A DNA stretch of 49,842 bases from positions 1 through 49,842 of the forward strand of contig NZ_JARFTP010000029.1 of assembly GCF_029167375.1 (NCBI RefSeq), given 5' to 3'. This DNA is from Tsukamurella sp. 8F. Its GTDB lineage: Bacteria; Actinomycetota; Actinomycetes; Mycobacteriales; Mycobacteriaceae. The position numbers and the translations under genes are program-made. A model generated the notes under the pieces. It had not been told where the DNA came from. It was given only the letters and a program-made list of their open reading frames with translations, and made no database searches. Of this stretch, positions 35,956-43,708 are shown piece by piece; the stretch's first letter is position 1, and each line of letters begins with the position of its first letter.

Positions 35956-36569
35956 CCCGCCTGCTGTTGGCCTCGCGCAACGGCAAGAAACTCGCGGAGC
36001 TTCGCGCCGTCGTCGCGGGGGCCGGGATCGCGGGCCTGGAGATCGTCGGCCTGGGCGACGTGCCCGAGTTCGAAGAGCTGCCCGAGGACGCTCCGGACTT
36101 CGTCGGCAACGCTCTCATCAAGGCGCGGCAGGGCTTCGCAGAGACCGGATTACCATGTCTCGCAGACGACTCCGGTGTCTGTGTCGACGCGCTGGGTGGT
36201 ATGCCGGGTGTGCTGTCGGCGCGCTGGTCCGGCCGGCACGGCGACGACGACGCGAACCTCGACCTGGTGCTGGCGCAGCTGTCCGACGTCCCCGACGAGC
36301 GCCGCGGCGCCCAGTTCGTGTCCGTGTGCGCCCTGGTGGGCCCACCGGACCTGGTGCCCGACGGCGCCGTCACCGTCACCGGACGGTGGACGGGCAGCCT
36401 ACTGCGTGCCCGCCGGGGCGGCGGCGGTTTCGGCTACGACCCGATCTTCCTGCCCGCGGGGTCGGACCGCACCGCGGCCGAGCTGAGCGCCGAGGAGAAG
36501 AACTCCGTCAGTCACCGCGCCCGTGCGCTCGCCCAGCTGGTCCCCGCGCTGGGCCGCCTGGCCTCCTGA
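35952..36569 (+). CDS. rdgB: RdgB/HAM1 family non-canonical purine NTP pyrophosphatase
   Basis: 205 residues with the family motifs [40 protein letters not shown] and [10 protein letters not shown]. It hydrolyses ITP, dITP and XTP to monophosphates and so keeps deaminated purines out of DNA and RNA. The GTG start overlaps the rph stop by 4 bp, a conserved pairing. Confidence 0.94.
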   Translation: MTRLLLASRNGKKLAELRAVVAGAGIAGLEIVGLGDVPEFEELPEDAPDFVGNALIKARQGFAETGLPCLADDSGVCVDALGGMPGVLSARWSGRHGDDDANLDLVLAQLSDVPDERRGAQFVSVCALVGPPDLVPDGAVTVTGRWTGSLLRARRGGGGFGYDPIFLPAGSDRTAAELSAEEKNSVSHRARALAQLVPALGRLAS

Positions 36570-36583
36570 ACGTCGCCCCGAGG

Positions 36584-36597
36584 CCGAACTTCTTCGG
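36584..36597 (+). terminator. small hairpin after rdgB
   Basis: CCGAA-CTTC-TTCGG, a perfect 5-bp stem with a stable tetraloop 15 nt after the rdgB stop. There is no T-run. Weak candidate. Confidence 0.3.
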
Positions 36598-36670
36598 ACC
36601 CACGGGAACTGGTCGTCGCTTTCGTCACAACCGTCCCGCGCGTCGCACAGGTAATCGCAGCTTCCTCCGC

Positions 36671-36676
36671 TAACCT
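36671..36676 (+). promoter_or_regulatory. -10 box of a leaderless promoter for the LCP gene
   Basis: TAACCT, then 6 nt, then the GTG at 36683. Confidence 0.6.
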
Positions 36677-36682
36677 GACCGC

Positions 36683-37990
36683 GTGCAGCGTGGGTCCGGG
36701 TCGATCGTGGCGCGCGGCGCCGTCGCGGTGCTGGCGTTCGTCGTGCTGTCCGTAACCGGATTCGCCTGGTGGAGTAGCAGTCTGGTGATCGGCGGTTTCA
36801 ACGTGTCCTCGGTGCTGGCGAATCCGAAGTTCGCCAAGTCGGTGGGCGGTGCGACCAACATCCTGCTGATGGGCCTCGACACTCGGAAGGACCAGGACGG
36901 CAACCAACTCCCAGCGGACGTGCTGTCGCAGCTGCACGCGGGTGACGGCAACGAGGGCGGATACAACACCAACACGCTGATCCTCATCCACGTACCCGCG
37001 GACGGGAAGAACATCAAGGCGTTCTCCATTCCACGCGACGACTATGTCGAGGTCGACGATATCGATGGTGTCGGGCACGCCAAGATCAAGGAGGCGTACG
37101 GGCGCAAGAAGGCTCAGGCCGAGGACGCCCTCGTGGCGAGAGGCGTCTCCGATCCCGCCGACCTCGAGCATCAGGGCCGGGAGGCTGCCCGAGCGGAGAC
37201 CCTCGCGACCGTCGAGAAGCTCGTCGGCGTGCCGATAGACCACTTCGTCGAGGTCAGCCTCGTCGGGTTCTACGATCTCGCGAAGCAACTGGGCGGCGTG
37301 GACGTGTGCCTGAATCATGCTGTGCACGATTCGTACTCGGGCGCAGACTTCCCTGCGGGGCGACAGCACCTGAACGCGGCGCAGGCCCTGTCGTTCGTGC
37401 GGCAGCGCCATGGCCTGAGCAATGGCGACCTCGATCGCACGCACCGCCAGCAGGCGTTCATCGCTTCGGTGGCGCTGTCGCTACAGCAGCAGGGGGTGCT
37501 CGGGAACGTCAACCAGCTGCGCAGCATGCTCGCGGTGGCGCAGAAGGACGTCGTGATCAGCGATGGGTGGGACGTCTCGTCCTTCATCCGGCAGATCGGC
37601 GACATCGCCGCCACCAACCTCGAGTTCACAACGCTGCCGGTCGAGGCGTACGGCGTCGTCGACGGCCAGGACGTGAACCTGGTGGACCCGGCCAAGATCC
37701 GTGGGCAGGTACAGAAGGCGTTCGGTCAATCCATCCCCGAGACCGCGCCCGAATCCTCGGCGTCCGGCGTCTCGGAGGTTGCCCAGACCACCGCAGCGCC
37801 GGCTCCGGCGCGTGAGCCGTCACCCGGGCGGGCCGCCGCCTCGTCGACGCGGGCCACCCTCGACGGACCGGTACCCACCACCGGTGCCGCCCCGCGTATC
37901 CCGGGGTCGGCCCAGGCCTCGATAGTCGCTGATGCGACGCCCGACGCAGGCACCGTGGTACGTAGTGGCCAGGTGCCCTGCGTCGACTGA
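36683..37990 (+). CDS. LytR-CpsA-Psr family cell-wall ligase
   Basis: 435 residues: one N-terminal membrane anchor (about 8–32), an extracytoplasmic LCP domain (about 58–270) and a long Ala/Pro/Ser/Thr-rich tail. LCP residues are visible in NILLMGLDTRKD, FSIPRDDYVEV and FVRQRHGLSNGDLDRTHRQQ (the Arg/Asp set that binds the polyprenyl pyrophosphate). In mycolic-acid bacteria these enzymes attach arabinogalactan to peptidoglycan. No separate LytR_C domain is evident; the tail ends in GQVPCVD with a lone cysteine. Leaderless GTG start. Confidence 0.9.
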   Translation: MQRGSGSIVARGAVAVLAFVVLSVTGFAWWSSSLVIGGFNVSSVLANPKFAKSVGGATNILLMGLDTRKDQDGNQLPADVLSQLHAGDGNEGGYNTNTLILIHVPADGKNIKAFSIPRDDYVEVDDIDGVGHAKIKEAYGRKKAQAEDALVARGVSDPADLEHQGREAARAETLATVEKLVGVPIDHFVEVSLVGFYDLAKQLGGVDVCLNHAVHDSYSGADFPAGRQHLNAAQALSFVRQRHGLSNGDLDRTHRQQAFIASVALSLQQQGVLGNVNQLRSMLAVAQKDVVISDGWDVSSFIRQIGDIAATNLEFTTLPVEAYGVVDGQDVNLVDPAKIRGQVQKAFGQSIPETAPESSASGVSEVAQTTAAPAPAREPSPGRAAASSTRATLDGPVPTTGAAPRIPGSAQASIVADATPDAGTVVRSGQVPCVD

Positions 37991-38086
37991 ATCCGGTACG
38001 TCGGGGACGGGAGTGCGCCGCTTGCAGGGCATGTCGTCGCCCCCGGGGCTCCTCAGCGCCTCGCGGACGAGGTCTCCCTCGCCGTG

Positions 38087-38106
38087 GCCGCGGTTATCGC
38101 CGCGGC
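38087..38106. terminator. hairpin between convergent LCP and membrane-protein genes
   Basis: GCCGCGG-TTATCG-CCGCGGC, a perfect 7-bp stem adjoining the minus-strand stop. It could act in both directions. The rest of the 115-bp gap shows nothing clear. Confidence 0.45.
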
Positions 38107-38615
38107 TATGTGATGAGTCGAGCCACCGTGGCGAGGGCAGCTATCGCGACCGGTATGCCGAACATCGCCGCCAACCCCTGCGGGCTGAGCTGCGCGCGGA
38201 CGTGGAACATGTAGTCACCCCAGCCGGCCGCGTCCTCGGTGCCGCGGATGACCACCCACGACGGCCTCCACCAGCACACCAGCCCCCAGTCGATCACGAC
38301 GAGGTCGATGAGGCAGAACGTGAAGAACGTCGCGAACGCCATCCCGAACGCTTGGAGGAGACCGGACGCACGGCCCCCGCCGATCCACGTGTACGCGGCC
38401 AGGAAGGTCGTGACGAGGAGTGCGAGGAGAAACACGGTCCCGAACACCGTGCCTCGCCGCTTCTCCGAGCGGGTGAACTCGGGGAGTAGCGCCTGCACGT
38501 CGTCCGGCAGGCCTGAAGCGAGCGCTGTGCTGCCCCACTTGGCGCAGGCGACCAGAGCGACGGTGGGGATCAGAAGCAGTGGCAGTGCCACGGTGAGGTA
38601 ATGGTGGACCCACAT
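38106..38615 (-). CDS. four-helix integral membrane protein of unknown function
   Basis: 169 residues with about four hydrophobic helices (around 5–25, 57–78, 85–110 and 150–168) and a short polar stretch with VVIRGTEDAAGWGDYMFH on one face. I do not recognise a named family. ATG 38615 was chosen because a TAAGGT box lies exactly 7 nt before it. A longer open frame reaching 38708 reads through the tRNA gene and is not real. It is transcribed in the same direction as the tRNA, 18 bp downstream of it. Confidence 0.7.
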   Translation of the reverse strand: MWVHHYLTVALPLLLIPTVALVACAKWGSTALASGLPDDVQALLPEFTRSEKRRGTVFGTVFLLALLVTTFLAAYTWIGGGRASGLLQAFGMAFATFFTFCLIDLVVIDWGLVCWWRPSWVVIRGTEDAAGWGDYMFHVRAQLSPQGLAAMFGIPVAIAALATVARLIT

Positions 38616-38622
38616 AAGGGTC

Positions 38623-38628
38623 ACCTTA
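38623..38628 (-). promoter_or_regulatory. -10 box of a leaderless promoter next to the tRNA-Leu gene
   Basis: TAAGGT on the minus strand, then 7 nt, then the ATG at 38615. It begins 4 nt after the tRNA 3' end, so any -35 would lie inside the tRNA gene. Confidence 0.55.
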
Positions 38629-38632
38629 GCTG

Positions 38633-38714
38633 TGCGCCCGGGGAGACTCGAACTCCCACGTCCTAGGACACTGGAACCTAAATCCAGCGCGTCTGCCAGT
38701 TCCGCCACGGGCGC
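38633..38714 (-). tRNA. tRNA-Leu (anticodon UAG)
   Basis: 82 nt, a class II tRNA. Acceptor GCGCCCG pairs perfectly with CGGGCGC, discriminator A; D-stem GCG/CGC; anticodon stem CTGGA/TCCAG with loop TTTAGGT (anticodon TAG); a long variable arm with stem GTCC/GGAC; T-arm GGGAG/CTCCC with TTCGAGT. CCA is not encoded. Reads CUA and probably other CUN codons. Confidence 0.96.
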
Positions 38715-38780
38715 GCGGCGGGTCGCTCGCGTCCGCCGCAGGTCACACTACCGCCGGACGGCTCGACCCGCTGGTACGGG

Positions 38781-38786
38781 TACCGT
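38781..38786 (+). promoter_or_regulatory. -10 box of a leaderless promoter for the LprD-like gene
   Basis: TACCGT, then 6 nt, then the GTG at 38793. Confidence 0.6.
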
Positions 38787-38792
38787 AGTGCC

Positions 38793-39269
38793 GTGAGTTC
38801 GCGTCGTCGGCACCGGCCCGCGGTCATCGTGTTCGTGGTGATCGCGGCGGTCGTCTGCCTCCTCATGGGCTGGTGGCAGTGGGATCGGTACGAGTCCTCG
38901 TCCGGCACCGGGCAGAACCTCGGTTATGCGCTGCAGTGGCCGCTGTTCGCGGTGGCATGCGTGTGGGGCTACCGCCGATTCATCCAGCTCGAGGCCGAGT
39001 ACGCGGAGGAGGACGCCGCGATCGCGCGGGCCGGGGCCCCGGACGATAGCGCGACCTCGAACGGTCACGCCGTCGACGCGGCGGTGGCGTCGCCGGCAGC
39101 CCACCCCGCGCGCCGCGACGATGCACTCCGCGAGATCCCGGTCGGCTTCCTGCCCCAGCGCGCCGCGACGCCCGCGACCGCGGGCGAGACCGACGGGACC
39201 ACCGAGGACTACAACCGGATGCTCGCCGAACTCGCGGCGGGCGACGCACATCAGGAGCAGCAGCGTTGA
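38793..39269 (+). CDS. LprD-like small membrane protein
   Basis: 158 residues. It resembles M. tuberculosis LprD (Rv1343c) over the N-terminal part: a basic start, one hydrophobic helix with a cysteine (AAVVCLLMGWWQWDRY), then LGYALQWPLFAVACVWGYRRF, a second hydrophobic helix. The C-terminal half is Ala-rich and polar, ending in TEDYNRMLAELAAGD, which is also conserved. The lipobox is not canonical, so membrane insertion rather than lipidation is likely. It overlaps the DUF3817 gene start, as the Rv1342c/Rv1343c pair suggests. Function unknown. Confidence 0.8.
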   Translation: MSSRRRHRPAVIVFVVIAAVVCLLMGWWQWDRYESSSGTGQNLGYALQWPLFAVACVWGYRRFIQLEAEYAEEDAAIARAGAPDDSATSNGHAVDAAVASPAAHPARRDDALREIPVGFLPQRAATPATAGETDGTTEDYNRMLAELAAGDAHQEQQR

Positions 39270-39655
39270 GTGACGCAACAGCCACGACCATCACCCCCGA
39301 GCAGCTCCTGGAGCGCAAGCGGAAGCGAGTCCGCGGCGCCCTGGGGCGCTATCGCTTCATGGCCTACTTCACCGGTGTATGTCTGCTGGTGCTCACTGCC
39401 GAGGTCGTCTACAAGTACGTGATCGTGGACATCATCGCGCCGAGTCTGCCGACGCCGACCTGGATGTGGTACATCGGCGCCGTCCACGGCTGGGGCTATC
39501 TCGTCTACCTGCTGGTGACCGTCGACCTGGGGCTCAAGGCCAGATGGAAGCCGCTCCGCTTCCTGCTCACCCTGATCGCCGGTACGATTCCGTTCGCCTC
39601 GTTCTACTTCGAGCACTTGAACACCCGAGAGGTGCGGGAGCAGTTCCAACTCTGA
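39266..39655 (+). CDS. DUF3817 integral membrane protein (Rv1342c-like)
   Basis: 129 residues with three to four membrane helices. DUF3817 features are LGRYRFMAYFTGVCLLVL, IGAVHGWGYLVYLLVTVDLG and the end AGTIPFASFYFEHLNTREV. The apparent start is TTG at 39266, overlapping the lprD-like stop (TTGA), with GGAG upstream. Role unknown. Convergent with fadD15, 24 bp apart. Confidence 0.85.
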   Translation: MSDATATTITPEQLLERKRKRVRGALGRYRFMAYFTGVCLLVLTAEVVYKYVIVDIIAPSLPTPTWMWYIGAVHGWGYLVYLLVTVDLGLKARWKPLRFLLTLIAGTIPFASFYFEHLNTREVREQFQL

Positions 39656-39679
39656 CGCCCTACGTCCTCGGCGCAGGCA

Positions 39680-41467
39680 TCAGCTGTACAGCGCCTCCAC
39701 CTCGTCGGAGTGCCGGTCCAGGATGACGTTCCGCTTCAACTTCAACGTCGGCGTGAGCAGGTCGTTCTCGACCGTGAAGTCCTCACCGACCAGCCGCCAC
39801 TTCTTCACCTGTTCGGCCTTGGAGACCAGGTTGTTCGCGGTGGCCACGGCCGAATCGATCTCAGCGATCAGCTCGGGGTTGGTCGCGACCTCGCCGACGG
39901 TCGTACCGGCGGGCAGCCCGTGCGCGGACAGCCAACCCGGCAGCGCCTCGGCGTCCAATGTGACGAGCGCGCCGACGAATGGGCGCTGATCCCCGACGAG
40001 GATCGCCTGCGACACGAGCGGGTGCTGCCGGATCGCGTCCTCGGTGCCGGCGGGGGCCACGTTCTTCCCGGCCGCGGTCACCAGAATCTCCTTCTTGCGC
40101 CCGGTGATCGTGAGGTAGCCGTCGGCGTCGAGCGAGCCGAGGTCGCCGGTACGGAACCATCCGTCCTGCAGCGCCTCCGCGGTCGCATCGGGAAGGTTCC
40201 AGTAACCGTTGAAGATCACCGGTCCGCGTAGCAGCACCTCGCCGTCGTCGGCGATGCCCACCTCCTGTCCCGGCAGCGGCCTCCCGACGGTGCCTATGCG
40301 CTGTTCGTTCGGGTTGTTGCAGGTGAACGCCGCCGTGGACTCCGACAGCCCGTAGCCTTCGTAGACCGTCACGCCTGCGCCACGGAAGAAGTGCCCGAGG
40401 CGGGCGCCGAGCGGGGCGCCGCCAGACACCGCGGACCGGCATTTCCCGCCGAGCGCGTTGCGCAGCTTTGCGTACACGAGCTTGTCGAACAGTAGGAACT
40501 TGGCGCGCAGCACCAGCGACGGTCCGCCTTCGTCCCGCGCCTTGGACCACTCGATCGCGGTCTCGACGGCGGCGTGGAAGATCTTTCCCTTGCCCGAGTC
40601 CTCGGCGGTCGCGCTCATGGTGTTGTAGACCTTCTCGAACACCCGCGGCACCGACAGGATGTAGGACGGCGTCAGTTCGGAGAACAGCGCGGTGAGGTTC
40701 GACAGGTCCGAGGTGTGAGCGACGCGGATCCCGTAGTGGAAGGTCGCCACCGACACGACGCGGGCGAAGATGTGCGCGAAAGGCAGGAAGATGACGGTGC
40801 TGTCGCCGGGCTGCGCCATCGCGGACAGGCCGTCGTAGATCGCGTCGTACTCGGACAGCATGTTGTCATGCGTGAGGACGACGCCCTTCGGCTTGCCCGT
40901 CGTTCCCGACGTGTAGAGCAGCGAAGCCTCGTCCTTCGCCGACACCGCTGCCACACGGGAGTCGTAGTCGGCGTCGCTCACGGCCGCGCCGTCCGCCGTC
41001 AGTGCGGCGAGCACGCCGCCGTCGGGTCCGTCGATCGCCAGGACCGGAACCCCGTCGGGAACCCCCGCGCCAATGCGCTCGGCCGTCGCCGGGGCGTCGA
41101 CGATCAGGGTCGTCGAGCCCGAGTCCGTCAGGATGTGCCGCACCTGCTCGGCCGACGACGACTCGTACACCGCCACCGTCGAGCCTCCGATCGCCCAGTT
41201 GGCGAAGTCGATCAGCGCCCATTCGTAGCGGGTCGGGCTCATCAGCGCTATCCGGGTGCCGTGCTCGACGCCCCGTGCGATCAGCCCCTTCCCGACAGCC
41301 ACCACCTCCTCGTGGAAGCGCGCGGCCGTGACCGGGGTCCAGCCGCCGGTGCCCGGACGGAGGAAGACCTCGCGTTCGGGCTCATCGGTCGCGAGCTGCC
41401 GGACCCGGTCGGTCAGCGTGGTCTCTGGGGTGTGGAAGTGAGTGGGAGCGGTCTCCGCGGTGCGCAA
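39680..41467 (-). CDS. fadD15: long-chain fatty-acid–CoA ligase (FadD15-like)
   Basis: 595 residues, a complete ANL enzyme close to mycobacterial FadD15. P-loop LLYTSGTTGKPKGVVLTH, A5 YEGYGLSESTAAF, A7 GWFRTGDLG, hinge ITGRKKEILVTAAGKNVAP, and the C-terminal catalytic lysine region LTPTLKLKRNVI. It activates long-chain fatty acids to acyl-CoA at the membrane. Two starts compete: TTG 41467 with an excellent GGAGG at 5 nt (chosen), and GTG 41506, which lies 5 nt after a TAGCGT box (41512–41517) and could be leaderless. Confidence 0.9.
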   Translation of the reverse strand: MRTAETAPTHFHTPETTLTDRVRQLATDEPEREVFLRPGTGGWTPVTAARFHEEVVAVGKGLIARGVEHGTRIALMSPTRYEWALIDFANWAIGGSTVAVYESSSAEQVRHILTDSGSTTLIVDAPATAERIGAGVPDGVPVLAIDGPDGGVLAALTADGAAVSDADYDSRVAAVSAKDEASLLYTSGTTGKPKGVVLTHDNMLSEYDAIYDGLSAMAQPGDSTVIFLPFAHIFARVVSVATFHYGIRVAHTSDLSNLTALFSELTPSYILSVPRVFEKVYNTMSATAEDSGKGKIFHAAVETAIEWSKARDEGGPSLVLRAKFLLFDKLVYAKLRNALGGKCRSAVSGGAPLGARLGHFFRGAGVTVYEGYGLSESTAAFTCNNPNEQRIGTVGRPLPGQEVGIADDGEVLLRGPVIFNGYWNLPDATAEALQDGWFRTGDLGSLDADGYLTITGRKKEILVTAAGKNVAPAGTEDAIRQHPLVSQAILVGDQRPFVGALVTLDAEALPGWLSAHGLPAGTTVGEVATNPELIAEIDSAVATANNLVSKAEQVKKWRLVGEDFTVENDLLTPTLKLKRNVILDRHSDEVEALYS

Positions 41468-41511
41468 GCGATCCTCCGTGCGACGGTGAACGGTGATAGT
41501 AGACACCCGCA

Positions 41512-41517
41512 ACGCTA
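41512..41517 (-). promoter_or_regulatory. -10 box of the fadD15 promoter
   Basis: TAGCGT on the minus strand. It gives a leader of about 38 nt before the TTG at 41467 that contains the GGAGG, or an almost leaderless start at GTG 41506. Confidence 0.4.
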
Positions 41518-41616
41518 TCGGATGGCGTGTGCGCGCACACCGGGAACCGGACACCCGGGGCGGACCGGGGACAGCATGCCGTGTGGCGACGTTTCGCGGT
41601 GGCGGCTACCAGCGCA

Positions 41617-41622
41617 TAAGCT
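41617..41622 (+). promoter_or_regulatory. -10 box of the deaD promoter
   Basis: TAAGCT with 9 nt to the ATG at 41632, so the transcript would have only about 2–3 leader bases. Confidence 0.4.
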
Positions 41623-41631
41623 GGGGGAACG

Positions 41632-43608
41632 ATGTCAGCAGAATCCGGTGCCGAGGGCACCTCCAGCATGCCCCCCGCGGAACCCACAGACGAGACCGCG
41701 CTTTCCACCCCTCAGGTCGCAGAGAACCTGCCCACCCCGCCGCAGGGCGACTCCGAGCCGTCCTCCGATGGCGCCGAGAACGCCTCTGCGGGCGGCACTT
41801 CCGCGCGCGAGGCGGCAGATACTCCGGCCGCGGACACCCCGACGCCGGAGGCCCCCGCGGCCCCCGAGCCCGCCGGCGAGCGCGAGGTCACGTTCGCCGA
41901 TCTAGGGATCGACGAACGCGTGTTGCGCGCGCTGACCGAGGTCGGTTACGAGTCGCCGTCGCCCATCCAGGCCGCAACGATCCCCGCCCTGCTCGAGGGC
42001 AAGGACGTCGTGGGCCTCGCGCAGACCGGCACCGGCAAGACCGCGGCGTTCGCGGTCCCTGTGCTCTCGAAGATCGACCCCAAGGTCCGCAAGCCGCAGT
42101 CGCTCGTCCTCGCTCCCACTCGCGAGCTCGCGCTGCAGGTCGCCGAGGCGTTCAGCCGGTACTCCGCACACATGCCGGACATCACCGTGCTTCCGATCTA
42201 CGGCGGCCAGGCGTACGGCGTGCAGTTGTCCGGGCTGCGGCGCGGTGCGCACATCATCGTCGGCACCCCGGGGCGCGTCATCGACCACCTCGAGAAGGGC
42301 ACGCTCGACCTGTCCCATCTCGAGTACCTGGTGCTCGACGAGGCCGACGAGATGCTCACGATGGGCTTCCAGGAAGACGTCGAGCGGATCCTCGCCGACA
42401 CCCCGGAGTTCAAGCAGGTCGCCCTGTTCTCGGCGACCATGCCCCCGGCGATCCGCAAGATCTCTAAGAAGTACCTGCACGACCCCGTCGAGGTCACGGT
42501 CAAGGCGAAGACCGCGACCGCCGCGAACATCACGCAGCGGTACATCCAGGTCGCGCACCAGCGGAAGCTCGACGCCCTGACACGCATGCTCGAGGTCGAG
42601 GACTTCGACGGCATGATCATCTTCGTCCGCACGAAGCAGGCGACCGAGGAACTGGCCGAGAAGCTGCGCGCCCGAGGGCATGCGGCCGCCGCCATCAACG
42701 GCGACATCGTGCAGGCGCAGCGTGAGCGCACCATCGGCCAGCTGCGCAGCGGGTCGATCGACATCCTGGTCGCGACCGACGTCGCGGCCCGCGGTCTCGA
42801 TGTCGAGCGCATCAGCCACGTCGTCAACTACGACATCCCGCACGACACCGAGTCGTACGTGCACCGGATCGGCCGAACCGGCCGCGCGGGCCGCAAGGGC
42901 GACGCGCTGCTGTTCGTCGCGCCGCGCGAGCGGCACCTGCTGCGCGCCATCGAGCGCGCGACCCGGCAGCCGCTGGAGGAGATCGGCCTCCCGTCGGTGG
43001 ACGACGTCAACGCCCAGCGCGTGGTGAAGTTCCGCGACGCCATCACAGAGAAGCTGGGGTCCGATCACCTGCCGCTGTTCCGTCGGCTGATCGAGGATTA
43101 CGCGGCCGAGCACGACGTCCCGTTGGTCGACATCGCTGCGGCGCTCGCCCTCGAGTCCCGTGACGGCGCGTCTTTCCTGCTCCAGCCGGATCCGCCGGCA
43201 TCGGAGCGGCGCCGGGACTCCGGCCGGGATTTCGATCGCGGAGATCGCCGGGACCGCGGCGACCACCGGGACCGGGACCGCAGTCCGTCGATCCACCGCG
43301 TCACCGGGCGGCCGATGACGCAGTACCGGATCTCCGTCGGCAAGCGTCACCGCGCGACGCCTGGTGCCATCGTCGGAGCGATCGCCAACGAGGGAGGCCT
43401 GCGCCGCAGCGACTTCGGGCACATCAGCATCCGGGGCGACCACAGCCTCGTCGAGTTGCCGGACGACCTGCACCAGGACGTGTTCGATGCGCTCGCGAAG
43501 ACGCGCATCTCGGGCCAGCTGATCCACCTGGAGCGGGATCAGGGTGCGCCGGCCGGGCGTCCGTCGGCCGGCAAGCAACGATTCCGTGCGGGTCGAAAGC
43601 GTCCGTGA
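41632..43608 (+). CDS. deaD: DEAD-box RNA helicase DeaD/CsdA
   Basis: 658 residues: an acidic low-complexity N-terminus (1–80), a helicase core, then a C-terminal DbpA-type RNA-binding domain (GRPMTQYRISVGKRHRATPG) and an Arg-rich end. Motifs in order: Q-motif SPSPIQAATIP, AQTGTGKTAAF, PTRELALQV, TPGRVIDHL, VLDEADEML, FSATMP, ARGLDVERISHVVNYD and HRIGRTGRAG. It unwinds structured RNA in ribosome assembly and mRNA decay, often in the cold. Nearly leaderless ATG. Confidence 0.94.
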   Translation: MSAESGAEGTSSMPPAEPTDETALSTPQVAENLPTPPQGDSEPSSDGAENASAGGTSAREAADTPAADTPTPEAPAAPEPAGEREVTFADLGIDERVLRALTEVGYESPSPIQAATIPALLEGKDVVGLAQTGTGKTAAFAVPVLSKIDPKVRKPQSLVLAPTRELALQVAEAFSRYSAHMPDITVLPIYGGQAYGVQLSGLRRGAHIIVGTPGRVIDHLEKGTLDLSHLEYLVLDEADEMLTMGFQEDVERILADTPEFKQVALFSATMPPAIRKISKKYLHDPVEVTVKAKTATAANITQRYIQVAHQRKLDALTRMLEVEDFDGMIIFVRTKQATEELAEKLRARGHAAAAINGDIVQAQRERTIGQLRSGSIDILVATDVAARGLDVERISHVVNYDIPHDTESYVHRIGRTGRAGRKGDALLFVAPRERHLLRAIERATRQPLEEIGLPSVDDVNAQRVVKFRDAITEKLGSDHLPLFRRLIEDYAAEHDVPLVDIAAALALESRDGASFLLQPDPPASERRRDSGRDFDRGDRRDRGDHRDRDRSPSIHRVTGRPMTQYRISVGKRHRATPGAIVGAIANEGGLRRSDFGHISIRGDHSLVELPDDLHQDVFDALAKTRISGQLIHLERDQGAPAGRPSAGKQRFRAGRKRP

Positions 43609-43633
43609 CCCTGGGCCGTCGGTTGATCTGTAC

Positions 43634-43639
43634 TAACCT
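43634..43639 (+). promoter_or_regulatory. -10 box upstream of the helicase–nuclease gene
   Basis: TAACCT about 69 nt before the ATG at 43709, giving a leadered transcript. No good -35 is seen. The gene is therefore probably transcribed apart from deaD. Confidence 0.4.
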
Positions 43640-43708
43640 TCCCCCTCAGGTGCAGGTTCACGGTGCGAAACCCGGTCCGCGAGGCCGGCGAACATAGGGA
43701 GAAGGCCG

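Noticed and set aside
38616-38708. N-terminal extension of the membrane-protein frame beginning MAELADALDLGSS
   Set aside because: This is the well-known false translation of a tRNA-Leu gene; the real start is at 38615.
41902-43578. 558-residue minus-strand frame opposite deaD
   Set aside because: Antisense shadow; the plus strand carries all helicase motifs.
43609-43708. Riboswitch or structured leader before the helicase–nuclease gene
   Set aside because: Only a -10 candidate and a ribosome site are visible; no conserved riboswitch core was recognised.
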